Part shown: positions 28,106-36,102 of the stretch, piece after piece
How positions within the stretch are numbered: position 1 is the first letter of the stretch
How the letters are laid out: every line of letters begins with the position of its first letter
Assembly (NCBI GenBank): GCA_943367715.1
Contig: CALRJY020000006.1
Location: forward strand, 1 to 64,000
Reading direction: 5' to 3'
DNA from: JAEYXS01 sp943367715
Lineage (GTDB): Bacteria > Verrucomicrobiota > Verrucomicrobiia > Limisphaerales > JAEYXS01
DNA: 64,000 nt
The notes under the pieces: generated by a model
What the model was told of the DNA's origin: nothing
The model's database searches: none
Seen by the model: only the letters and a program-made list of their open reading frames with translations
Made by a program: the position numbers and the translations under genes

Positions 28106-28201
28106 GCATAACGAATAAAGCTAAGCGGCCCGGCCGGTAAAGGCGGACGATTGTAATTACAGCGCGATGGCCGGGTTCGTTGCAGCGATTTGTTCGTTAG
28201 C
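28106..28201 (-). repeat. Best attC-like recombination site (between genes f and g)
   Basis: A 96-nt imperfect inverted repeat. The minus strand begins GCTAACGAACAAATCGCTG and ends GCTTAGCTTTATTCGTTATGC. The two arms pair nearly throughout, with extra unpaired bases and a CCGG-rich inner stem (AACCCGGCC against GGCCGGGCC), leaving a central loop of about 30 nt. Outer heptamers GCTAAC(G) and GTTATGC resemble RYYYAAC and GTTRRRY. The unpaired bases and bulged arms are the attC hallmark used by integron integrase on the folded strand. Confidence 0.55.
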
Positions 28202-28207
28202 GTTTCA

Positions 28208-28684
28208 TCAGTTGGATTCGCTGATTGCCTTAGCCGTGGCTTCCACTTCCGCCCAGGCGACGGATATTTTGTTATGTTCATGCTCATGCTCCGGTGGGCA
28301 ATTCTCCTGCACGTACCTTGAAAGCTCGATAATGCGGGGGACAAGAGGCAACAAATAACTGCGCGGGCTCATGCTAAACTGGTTCAAAATGCCTCGTGCA
28401 AGAATCCATGCCTGCCGGTCATCCTCCTCCGTCCCCTCACACTGGGGTGCGCGAAGGTAATCCTCAATGATGGGGAAATAGTAGGCAAAAGCCTTGCCGC
28501 CCATGAACATGAAGTCTTCTTGGCGAGACTCGGGACAATCCAGAAATACCATCCTCGCCTCTTCAAGCGTCAAGCCACCGAACATCTTCCACGCATGTTT
28601 GGCATCGAGGTCACCTCCCCAAGGATCGAAGTCATCCCGGGTGGGCAAAGAGTCGCCGGCTGGGTTTGGATTGGACTGGGTCAT
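28208..28684 (-). CDS. Unknown soluble protein (cassette-like gene g)
   Basis: 158 residues: MTQSNPNPAGDSLPTRDDFDPWG, 'LTLEEARMVFLDCPESRQEDFMFMGGKAFAYYFPIIEDYLR', 'MSPRSYLLPLVPRIIELSRYVQ' and 'HEHEHNKISVAWAEVEATAKA'. It is mostly helical with no signal peptide or membrane helix. I recognise no family. The stop is followed within 7 nt by the best attC-like site. Confidence 0.6.
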   Translation of the reverse strand: MTQSNPNPAGDSLPTRDDFDPWGGDLDAKHAWKMFGGLTLEEARMVFLDCPESRQEDFMFMGGKAFAYYFPIIEDYLRAPQCEGTEEDDRQAWILARGILNQFSMSPRSYLLPLVPRIIELSRYVQENCPPEHEHEHNKISVAWAEVEATAKAISESN

Positions 28685-28729
28685 GGGTCCGTCCTTACGT
28701 CAGACGAAAGACCCGAGCCCAGCGCATGG

Positions 28730-28999
28730 TCAGGCGTTTGCGTTGAAATGCCAGATGTTCTCATAGCTCGTGAGCAACTCTCCACATTCTGCCTCGGGGG
28801 AATCGGCCCGGAACACGCTCAATGCATAATCCGCGCTGTCATCAAGCATGTGAACCAAAACCAAGCGATCTCGTTGGTTAAAGGCGATGGGCTGGATTCG
28901 CTGGCCGTCGAGCAACCGCTCTGCGCACGCCATATGGACCCACGGGGCGCGAAAAGCGCGGAAGCGCAGAATGTCGTCGGTGGGATCGTAAACTTCCAT
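28730..28999 (-). CDS. Unknown small protein (cassette-like gene h)
   Basis: 89 residues from ATG 28999, which lies inside TTAGGCGTTATGG, i.e. directly at a GTTATGG core-site-like heptamer, as in integron cassettes. The protein starts MEVYDPTDDILRFRAFRAPWV and includes 'VLVHMLDDSADYALSVFRADSPEA'. No family is known to me. A longer reading from 29023 would run through the core-like sequence and is rejected. Confidence 0.55.
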   Translation of the reverse strand: MEVYDPTDDILRFRAFRAPWVHMACAERLLDGQRIQPIAFNQRDRLVLVHMLDDSADYALSVFRADSPEAECGELLTSYENIWHFNANA

Positions 29000-29209
29000 A
29001 ACGCCTAAGAGGTATTGGGTCAAACTGAAGTGTGGCCTAGGATGATAAAGGTTTTGGGTTGGCTTTCACTCTTGAGTTAAGTTTACGCCTGACCGCTGGC
29101 TCAGGCAAGGATTTCAGATTTTGAGGATTTGAGATTTAAAAACGAGAAGAATGGAGACACGAATTTCACAGATTGGCACGAATTGATGGGGATGTGATTA
29201 AAAGCAGGT

Positions 29210-29450
29210 GAGGCTGTTACTGCGAGTCCCGTCAGGGGCTTCCCGAAAACAGCCCACCATTTAATGGTGGGTACGGCATCTCTCACAACCCAAGTCCCAG
29301 TAGGGACGAAAAAACTTTCGCTACGCACCTATACTCCAATCAACCGCTGAAATCATCGCCCCATTTCTTTCGTCTCTCCGGGACTTGCACCGCCCTTCTC
29401 GGCAACCACCATTAAAATGGCGGGCTATTTTCTTCCGCCCTCCGGGCTGG
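29210..29450 (-). repeat. Dispersed hairpin repeat R1, copy 2 (inverted) and partial copy 3
   Basis: On the minus strand 29210-29395 reads in the same order as copy 1: GCAAGTCCCGG, TGATTTCAGCGGTTGAT, a GTCCCTACTGGGAC hairpin, CCCACCATTAAATGGTGGG, TTTTCGGGAAG and CCCCTGACGGG. At 29404-29450 on the plus strand is a third partial unit (ACCATTAAAATGGCGGGC, TATTTTC). With copy 1 the units bracket the cassette-like cluster. No gene is seen between 29000 and 29716. Confidence 0.7.
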
Positions 29451-29716
29451 ACCGGCGCGCACTTCAGGCCGCCCTTGACTCACCCACTTTTAATCACACC
29501 CTATCGATGGGGTGAGGCAGATTGGTGGTGGTTTGTTTTAACTTAGTAAATTTTTGCCGATGTCCATGGCTCGGTTTTTCAGGGAAAATCAGGATATTTT
29601 TGATTGGAATTTCCTCTGTCCAAATAGGTTGGGAGAAATGTCGCTGTGGGATAATTGATTTCGGTTGTTTGAGTGGTGGGATGGTGGGAAAGTGGGATTG
29701 CTGGCAGCTCGCTGCT

Positions 29717-30179
29717 GGTAAAGGACGGGTGAAACGGAGGTTGGCGCTCAATCGGAGCGGTAGGCAGCTTCCGGAGAATCCCAGGTCATCAAGCATGATG
29801 GTGCATTGGCATTGTTGTGTCCTGCATTGGCGGGGAGATGGCAGTCTTTATGGAACCATCAGGAGATGGGCCGGAGGGGAACACCCTCATCCTCAATCCT
29901 TCTCCCGGTCGAAGTTCGACTTCCGCCGGGAGAAGGAGGAGAAGAAAGCGCGTCTCTGGTAGTTAGGATATGTGAGTGTATCGGGCGCATGGATCAGGGT
30001 CCGTAAGCCGGAGGGTGAAAGGGACGTCGGTCGAGAATGGGACCGGGGAATCTCTAGTAGCCACTGCGGAACCGGCCGGGTCTTGGGCTTACGCTGAATT
30101 TGAACTCTCAATCGTAGGGAGGGAGGAAACGATGCTTCACAGGGGTCGGATGGTTTCATTGTTCTTTGACATAGTTCCT
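29717..30179 (+). ncRNA. Putative large structured RNA / RNA-bearing mobile element, copy A
   Basis: This stretch matches, in inverted orientation, 55302-55802. Three blocks are strongly conserved: the 5' block from GGTAAAGGACGGGT at 29717 to about 29850 (with TGGCGGGGAG and TTATGGAACC), the central block 29966-30013 (starting GGATATGTGAGTGTATCGGG), and the last 40 nt, identical in both copies and ending CTTTGACATAGTTCCT. Between blocks the sequences differ but each forms its own hairpins; here TTCTCCCGG...CCGGGAGAAG at about 29900-29935, with an inner GTCGAAGTTCGAC. Conserved cores with exchanged hairpins argue for a structured RNA. Short open frames crossing it are not conserved. Confidence 0.55.
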
Positions 30180-30853
30180 GAGACTGGCTGAAAAGCTGTC
30201 TTGAGGCCGTCTGCTGGTGGAAACTGGCGGAGACGTTGTTGCGGCTCGGTCGCGTATCTTTTTTGATATGCTCCCTCGCCACGCCTAGTCTCCACCAGTT
30301 TCTCCTGCGCAGCCGACCTCAACCCATCTTTCCAGACAGTCTCCTTTCGTTGTGATGACGAAGGTTATGAAGTGGCTGGCGAGGGTTTGGTCTGGTGAGG
30401 GTGGACTGGTTGCTATAGTACCGCAGGACAGGAGGCAATCGCGGAGGAAACATAAAACGGATCAGACGGGAAGGCCACTTTGAGGAACAAATGAATTTAC
30501 GATTTGGGAAGGACGATTTACGAGTCGTTGGTGTTTCCATGTTCCTGCTGTCGGTTGGCGGCTGGCTCAAGGTCTGGTTTGGGACGACCCTGACGGAAAC
30601 GCCGGGGCAGGCGGTCGAAGTTCGGCTTCCGCACGTCATCCTTACCAGAAAGGTTGGCTACGCCTCGTCATCCCGCAGACGCGTGACGGCTACGGGGTTG
30701 AGGCAAGGTCCGGTCGGTCTCTCGTGTCATTGGCTATGGTCGGGGGAGCCCTCTGGTTATCTTGGGTGGACCAGAAGTTCGCAGTGGTTGCGCTTCGTGA
30801 TTTACTTCGACGGCAGTACTCTGGTATTGCCCGTCACACGTTACGCGCACTAC
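30180..30853. other. Non-coding stretch with a long hairpin
   Basis: Inverted repeats GGTGGAAACTGGCGGAGAC (about 30219-30237) and GTCTCCACCAGTTTCTCC (about 30287-30304) could fold into a long stem. At about 30617-30636 GGTCGAAGTTCGGCTTCCGC repeats the hairpin found inside RNA copy A at about 29907. An open frame from 30491 joins the SMI1/KNR4 gene, but its first 121 codons look non-coding. Confidence 0.4.
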
Positions 30854-31282
30854 ATGAGTATCAGTCCCTATGGCCGTCTGAATGCCGCCCGGGTGGCAAA
30901 GTTCGAATCGGTGTTGGGCTTTGCCTTGCCGAAGGATTATCGCGAGTTCCTGCTGTTGAATAATGGCGGGAAATTTCACGGAGCCACGGTGCTCGTCCCG
31001 GGCCTGGATGAAAGGGTGGCGCTGGATGTCTTCCTGGGCCTGGATCTGGAGCAGGGGCAGAATCTGGATGAGTGGAACCTGACGATGCGCAAGGATCTGA
31101 CGGACGGCAGCCTGATCATCGGCACGGATCCGGGAGGCGGGTTCATCTTGTTGAGCGCGTATTCTTCGTGGGCGGGCGTCTATTACTGGGATCACGCCTT
31201 CTGGTTCGAGAAATCTTCGCCCAAGAATAACCTCTATCTGATAGCGGAATCGTTTTCTGCCTTAATGGCGATGGTGAAATAA
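30854..31282 (+). CDS. SMI1/KNR4 family (SUKH-type) protein
   Basis: 142 residues from the ATG at 30854. The N-terminal pattern 'AARVAKFESVLGFALPKDYREFLLLNNGG' is the SMI1/KNR4 signature, followed by 'LGLDLEQGQNLDEWN', 'LIIGTDPGGGFILLS' and 'VYYWDH'. SUKH proteins in bacteria often act as immunity proteins against nuclease or deaminase toxins, but no toxin gene is adjacent here, so this is an orphan or regulatory member. An in-frame extension to 30491 is not used, because the conserved domain begins just after 30854. Confidence 0.82.
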   Translation: MSISPYGRLNAARVAKFESVLGFALPKDYREFLLLNNGGKFHGATVLVPGLDERVALDVFLGLDLEQGQNLDEWNLTMRKDLTDGSLIIGTDPGGGFILLSAYSSWAGVYYWDHAFWFEKSSPKNNLYLIAESFSALMAMVK

Positions 31283-31311
31283 TTTTTCACCGCGCGAATC
31301 ACAATCCGGTT

Positions 31312-32442
31312 GTGACTTATCTGGACCACAACGCCACGACGACACTGAGCGCTGCCGCACGGGAAGCGTGGTTGCGAGCGTCGGAGGAGTTCATCGGGAA
31401 TCCTTCCAGCCCGCATCGGCTGGGCAGCCGCGCGGACCGGGCCATAACGGAGGCACGGGAGGAGCTGGCGGCAATGCTGGGGTGTGACGCGCTGGATATC
31501 GTGTGGACTTCAGGGGCCACGGAAGCGAACAACCTGGTGCTGCATCACGTGGCGCACTCTCTGGATGAAGAGGGAGAAGTGTGGCTCTCGGCGATCGAGC
31601 ATCCGTGCGTGTTGGAGGCGGCGAAGAAGTGGTTGCCGGAGCGGCATGTGCTGCTGCCGGTGACGCGTGGGGGGGGCATCGATCTGGCTTACGTGGCGAA
31701 TCAGATCGCGAAGCGAAGGCCGGCCTTGATCGGCGTGATGGCGGCGAATAATGAGACGGGGATCCTGCAACCGTGGAGCGAGGTGATGGCGATGACGCGC
31801 GCGGCGGGGGTGCCGTTCTTCTGCGATGCGGCGCAGTGGTTGGGGAAATTGCCGGCGAAGGGATTGGGGGCGGCTGATTTCGTAAGCGGGTGCGCGCACA
31901 AGTTTGGCGGACCGAAGGGAGTGGGTTTCCTGAAATGTCCGGGGAAGGGGAAGGTGCAGCCCTTGATCGTGGGCGGTCCCCAGGAGGAGGGGCGGCGGGC
32001 GGGAACGGAGAACGTGGCGGGCGTGGTGTCGATGATCGCGGCATTACGCGAGCGCGAGGCTGCGCTGGCGAGGAATGAACATCTGGTGCGGCAAGAGGCG
32101 AAGGAGGCGTTCGAAGCGGCGCTGATGGCGGCGTTACCCGGCAGTGACATCGTGGGGCGTGACCAGGCGCGGCTGTGGAACACGGTGTCGGCGTTGATGC
32201 CGGAGGCGGATTGCCAGCAGCGCTGGGTGGTGAAGCTGGATAAGGCGGGTTTCGCCGTCTCGACCGGCTCCGCCTGTGCGAGTGGCAAGGAGGTGGCGTC
32301 TCATGTGCTCATGGCGATGGGATACGGGCCATCGGACTCTGGGCGGGTTTTGCGGTTCAGTGCCGGTTGGGAGACGCCCGCAGGCGCTTGGAACGAACTA
32401 TTGGTGGCCTTAAAACAGGTTCATTCTGTCATGGGGAAGTAA
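31312..32442 (+). CDS. Cysteine desulfurase (NifS/IscS family)
   Basis: 376 residues, GTG start at 31312 (MTYLDHNATTTLSAAARE, the family N-terminus). The PLP lysine lies in 'GCAHKFGGPKGVGFL' (about 197) and the persulfide Cys in 'STGSACASGKEVASHVL' (about 322). The enzyme releases sulfur from cysteine for iron-sulfur clusters or thio-modified tRNA. There are no isc or suf genes beside it, so its acceptor cannot be named. It ends 171 nt before the receiver-protein gene. Confidence 0.92.
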   Translation: MTYLDHNATTTLSAAAREAWLRASEEFIGNPSSPHRLGSRADRAITEAREELAAMLGCDALDIVWTSGATEANNLVLHHVAHSLDEEGEVWLSAIEHPCVLEAAKKWLPERHVLLPVTRGGGIDLAYVANQIAKRRPALIGVMAANNETGILQPWSEVMAMTRAAGVPFFCDAAQWLGKLPAKGLGAADFVSGCAHKFGGPKGVGFLKCPGKGKVQPLIVGGPQEEGRRAGTENVAGVVSMIAALREREAALARNEHLVRQEAKEAFEAALMAALPGSDIVGRDQARLWNTVSALMPEADCQQRWVVKLDKAGFAVSTGSACASGKEVASHVLMAMGYGPSDSGRVLRFSAGWETPAGAWNELLVALKQVHSVMGK

Positions 32443-32613
32443 GAATGGCGAAGGCAAGGCGGGTGAAAAGTAGCTCTATTTTGCTCAAAACCGACTTTCA
32501 AATGGGGAATTCTCGTTAAAGTTAACAAAACATGTTGACGCGATAATGACGTCCTGATTTTCTTCACAGCCTAAGGCGTACCCCGTTTGGCGTAAGAGCT
32601 AATTTTTAAGTCC

Positions 32614-33015
32614 ATGCAGCAGCAGGCTAATAGTTCCGTACGGCGGTTGGTCTATATCGTCGATGATGAGCCGATGATAGGCGAACTGGTGGGTTCATTT
32701 TTGCAAATGGAGGGTTACGCCGTGGAGATTTTCGATCATCCCTTGGTCGCCTTGGCGGCGTTCCGCGCGGCCGATCCCAAACCTGCGATCTTGCTCACCG
32801 ATTTCCAGATGCCGGAAATGAGCGGGCTGGAGCTGATCAAAGAATGCCGGGCGCTATCTCCTGAGCTGCGCACCATTTCCATCAGCGGCACGATGAGCCC
32901 GGAAGACATGGCGGAAGCGGGTGTGACCCCGGACCGGTTCGTGCGCAAGCCGTTTTTGGCCTCCGACCTCCGCCGCCCCATGGCCGAGCTTCTCGGTGTT
33001 GAGTTCGCCAAGTAG
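32614..33015 (+). CDS. Single-domain response regulator (CheY-like receiver)
   Basis: 133 residues comprising one receiver domain: acidic pocket 'IVDDEP', phospho-acceptor Asp in 'LLTDFQMPEMSG' (about residue 62), 'SISGTMS' as the Thr/Ser switch and 'RKPFLASDL' with the conserved Lys. There is no output domain, so it would signal by protein contact, for example in a phosphorelay. No histidine kinase is nearby. TTAACA/TTGACG-rich DNA at 32520-32550 may hold its promoter. Confidence 0.88.
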   Translation: MQQQANSSVRRLVYIVDDEPMIGELVGSFLQMEGYAVEIFDHPLVALAAFRAADPKPAILLTDFQMPEMSGLELIKECRALSPELRTISISGTMSPEDMAEAGVTPDRFVRKPFLASDLRRPMAELLGVEFAK

Positions 33016-33147
33016 CCGTTCATCCCAGAACGTTGAGTTTTCTCAATCGTTTTTCCCCCGGCTCCGACGGCTTGCTTAAGCCTCACCGCATACTTGCCCC
33101 CGCACTTCCGCTTTGTTAGCGTCCCCGTTCCTTTGATTAGGGCTGCG

Positions 33148-35991
33148 ATGGACTATAAGAATACGTTGAACTTGCCGCAGACGGACTTCTCCATGAAGGC
33201 CGATCTGGTGACGCGCGAACCCGAACGCCTGCAACGCTGGCAAAACGCCGGTCTGTACGCCCAGATCCAGGCCCGCCGCGTTGGCGCGCCGAAATTTGTG
33301 CTCCATGATGGACCGCCCTTCGCTAATGGCGATGTGCACATCGGCACCGCGCTCAACAAGATCCTGAAGGACATCATCATCAAGTACCAGACTCTGCGCG
33401 GCAACGACGCCCCGTATGTGCCGGGCTGGGACTGCCACGGCCTGCCCATCGAGGCGAAGGTCTCGCAAGAGTTGCGCAAGGCCGGCAATGAAGCCGCCGA
33501 TGCCGCGACCATCCGCACGGCGTGCGATGCGTATGCACGCAAATACATCGATCTGCAACGCTCGCAATTCAAACGCCTCGGCGTGTTCGGTGATTGGGAG
33601 AATCCGTATCTCACGCTGAACAAGGAATACGAAGCGGCCGAGCTGGGGCTGTTCGCGGACATCGTGGCGCAAGGTTTCGTATATCGCGGCAAGAAGCCCG
33701 TGTATTGGAGTATCCCGTACAAGACCGCGCTGGCGGAGGCGGAAGTGGAATATAACGACCACGTCAGCCAGTCCGTGTATGTGAAGTTCCCGGTGATCGG
33801 CCAGTCCGGCTTGAACCTCCTCATCTGGACGACGACGCCCTGGACCCTGCCCGCAAACCTCGCGGTGGCGTTCAATCCCAAGCTGCGCTATTCCCTCGTG
33901 GAAGCAGATGGCGCTTTTTACATCGTTTGCGATGCCTTGCTGGGCAAAGTCGCGGAAAAGTGCAAGTGGACCAACTCGAACGTCGTGCGCGCCGTCGGTG
34001 CGGATGACTTTGCGACGATGTCGTATCAGCACCCGTTCTGCAATCGCACAGGCAAGCTGTATCCGGCGGACTTCGTGGAAGACACGACAGGTACCGGCTT
34101 CGTGCACATCGCGCCCGGTCACGGTACTGAAGATTATAATCTCGGTCGCAGTCTCGGTCTGCCCGTCTATTCCCCGGTGGATGACAACGGTTGCCTCGCG
34201 CACACGAACGATCTGCCCGTGGAGCAACAGATGCCCACCGAACTCGTCGGCCTCTCCACGCTGGAGAAGAATGGCGAGAGCGCGGCAAATGTCGGCGTGC
34301 TGAATATCCTGCGTGCGGCGGGTTTCCTCGCGCATCAGGAAGCTTATTCGCACAGCTACCCGCACTGCTGGCGCAGCAAGACGCCCATCATCTTCCGAGC
34401 GATGGACCAGTGGTTCATCAAGATCGATCATACGGTCGGCACGGACAGCAAGACCTTCCGTCAACGCGCCATTGCTGAGATCGATAGCGTCACGTGGGTG
34501 CCCGATTGGGGCGTCAATCGTATCAAGGGCGCCGTGCAATCGCGTCCCGACTGGTGCATCTCGCGCCAGCGCACGTGGGGCGTGCCCATCCCGGCGTTCT
34601 ACGATGCCGAGAAGAACGCGATCCTCGATCCCGCGGTCATCCGCAATGTCGCCGCGCTCGTCGAGAAGCATGGTTCCAACGTGTGGTTTGAGAAGACCGC
34701 GCCGGAACTGTGGGCGCTCGTGAAGCCCGCCGATTGGAAAGGCGCTGATGCCGTCACGCGCTCCAACGACACGCTCGACGTGTGGATCGATTCCGGTTCA
34801 TCCTCACGCGCCGTTATCGCGCAACGTGCGGAACTGCGTGGCAAAGGTAACAAACCGTTTCAAGCGGATGTCTATCTCGAAGGCTCGGATCAGCATCGTG
34901 GTTGGTTCCAATCTTCGTTGCTGCTCTCGCTCGCCGGAAATGGCGCAGCACCCTACAAGACCGTGCTCACCCACGGCTTCATGGTGGATGCGGATCGCGA
35001 GAAAATCTCCAAGAGCAAACAGAATGCTTACGAGAAACCGCAGACAGCGGAAGCTTACGTGAAGAAATGGGGCGCGGACGTCGTGCGCCTCTGGGTGTCC
35101 TCGCAAGATTACCGCAGCGACATCGTGGTGAGCGAGGAGCGCATCACGAAAGTCGCCGAGACCTATCGCGGCATCCGCAACACGCTGCGTTACCAGCTCT
35201 CGAACCTGTACGATTTCAATCCCGCTACCGACACCATCACGGATGACAAGCTCACGGGCATTGATCGCTGGGTGCTGGGTGAATTCGCGAAGCTGGAAGA
35301 GGCCGTGCTGGCCGCTTACAACGCGTATGAGTTCCACGTGGTTTATCAGAAGATCAGCCAGTTCGTGGCCGTGGAATTGTCCTCCATCTATCACGATGTG
35401 CTGAAGGATCGCCTCTATACAGATGCGGCGAATTCCCAACGCCGCCGCTCCAGCCAGACCGCGCTCCATCGCATCATCACCGGCCTGTGCCAGATGCTCG
35501 CGCCGCTCCTCGCCTACACGGCGGATGAAGCCTGGGAATTCATCCCGGGCAATAAGGGCACCTCGGTGCATGCGTCGGATTGGAAGCCGAGTACATTCAA
35601 ACTCACGGAAACAGAACAGGAAGCGTGGAAGACACTGTTTGCTTTGCGTGAAGCCGCGTTGCCGGAACTGGAAAAGGCTCGTCAGTCCAAGCTCATCGGC
35701 AAGGCGCTGGAAGCCGAGCCGGAAATTTCATTCACAGGGACTGCCGAACAAATTCTGTTTTTGATTCGCTACGAACCATCCTTGTCGGAATTACTGAATG
35801 TTTCCCGGCTCAAGCTTTTTCCAAGTAGTGGCGACCAGCTAAGCTTTAAAATCACCGTAAACAAAGCCTCGGGCCAGAAATGCGAACGCTGCTGGCATAA
35901 CGAGAACGACATCGGCCAAAATGCCGAGCATCCTGCCCTCTGCGGCCGCTGTGTGGAAGCCGTGAAAGTATCACTGTCCGGCAAAGCCTAA
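33148..35991 (+). CDS. ileS: Isoleucyl-tRNA synthetase
   Basis: 947 residues from ATG 33148 (MDYKNTLNLPQTDF, the standard IleRS opening). Class I signatures are the HIGH-like 'GDVHIGTALNKILKD' (about 60) and KMSKS-like 'KISKSKQNA' (about 620), with the editing domain between them ('WTTTPWTLPANLAVAF', 'FVHIAPGHGTEDYNLG'). The C-terminus has the zinc finger 'CERCWHN' and 'CGRCVEAV'. It charges tRNA-Ile and edits mischarged valine. The gene is followed by a strong hairpin. Bacterial-type IleRS with all expected parts. Confidence 0.96.
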   Translation: MDYKNTLNLPQTDFSMKADLVTREPERLQRWQNAGLYAQIQARRVGAPKFVLHDGPPFANGDVHIGTALNKILKDIIIKYQTLRGNDAPYVPGWDCHGLPIEAKVSQELRKAGNEAADAATIRTACDAYARKYIDLQRSQFKRLGVFGDWENPYLTLNKEYEAAELGLFADIVAQGFVYRGKKPVYWSIPYKTALAEAEVEYNDHVSQSVYVKFPVIGQSGLNLLIWTTTPWTLPANLAVAFNPKLRYSLVEADGAFYIVCDALLGKVAEKCKWTNSNVVRAVGADDFATMSYQHPFCNRTGKLYPADFVEDTTGTGFVHIAPGHGTEDYNLGRSLGLPVYSPVDDNGCLAHTNDLPVEQQMPTELVGLSTLEKNGESAANVGVLNILRAAGFLAHQEAYSHSYPHCWRSKTPIIFRAMDQWFIKIDHTVGTDSKTFRQRAIAEIDSVTWVPDWGVNRIKGAVQSRPDWCISRQRTWGVPIPAFYDAEKNAILDPAVIRNVAALVEKHGSNVWFEKTAPELWALVKPADWKGADAVTRSNDTLDVWIDSGSSSRAVIAQRAELRGKGNKPFQADVYLEGSDQHRGWFQSSLLLSLAGNGAAPYKTVLTHGFMVDADREKISKSKQNAYEKPQTAEAYVKKWGADVVRLWVSSQDYRSDIVVSEERITKVAETYRGIRNTLRYQLSNLYDFNPATDTITDDKLTGIDRWVLGEFAKLEEAVLAAYNAYEFHVVYQKISQFVAVELSSIYHDVLKDRLYTDAANSQRRRSSQTALHRIITGLCQMLAPLLAYTADEAWEFIPGNKGTSVHASDWKPSTFKLTETEQEAWKTLFALREAALPELEKARQSKLIGKALEAEPEISFTGTAEQILFLIRYEPSLSELLNVSRLKLFPSSGDQLSFKITVNKASGQKCERCWHNENDIGQNAEHPALCGRCVEAVKVSLSGKA

Positions 35992-35994
35992 AAA

Positions 35995-36063
35995 TCGTAG
36001 CAGCCGACGTAAGGAGGCTCTGACTAAAAAGGTTAGAGCCTCGTCACCTCGGCTGCTACGAAG
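35995..36063. terminator. Large bidirectional terminator-like hairpin after ileS
   Basis: CGTAGCAGCCGA pairs with TCGGCTGCTACG, and inside it GAGGCTCTGAC pairs with GTTAGAGCCTC around a TAAAAAG loop. It sits between two convergent genes. The right half is related to sequence at about 61524-61549 after guaB, so it is also a dispersed element. Confidence 0.6.
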
Positions 36064-36102
36064 AAGTTTCATCGAGCGTGAGAGAAATCTCCGTCCGGTT
36101 TT

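Noticed and set aside
24720..29450. CRISPR array from repeated short motifs
   Set aside because: Repeats are irregularly spaced, hairpin-rich and diverged, with no constant spacer length and no cas genes.
29522..29962. 146-residue open frame at the start of RNA-like copy A
   Set aside because: The corresponding region of copy B has no equivalent frame, and the protein is Cys/Trp/Gly-rich without family features.
33076..34671. 531-residue open frame opposite ileS
   Set aside because: Antisense to a gene with complete class I synthetase motifs; no family resemblance.
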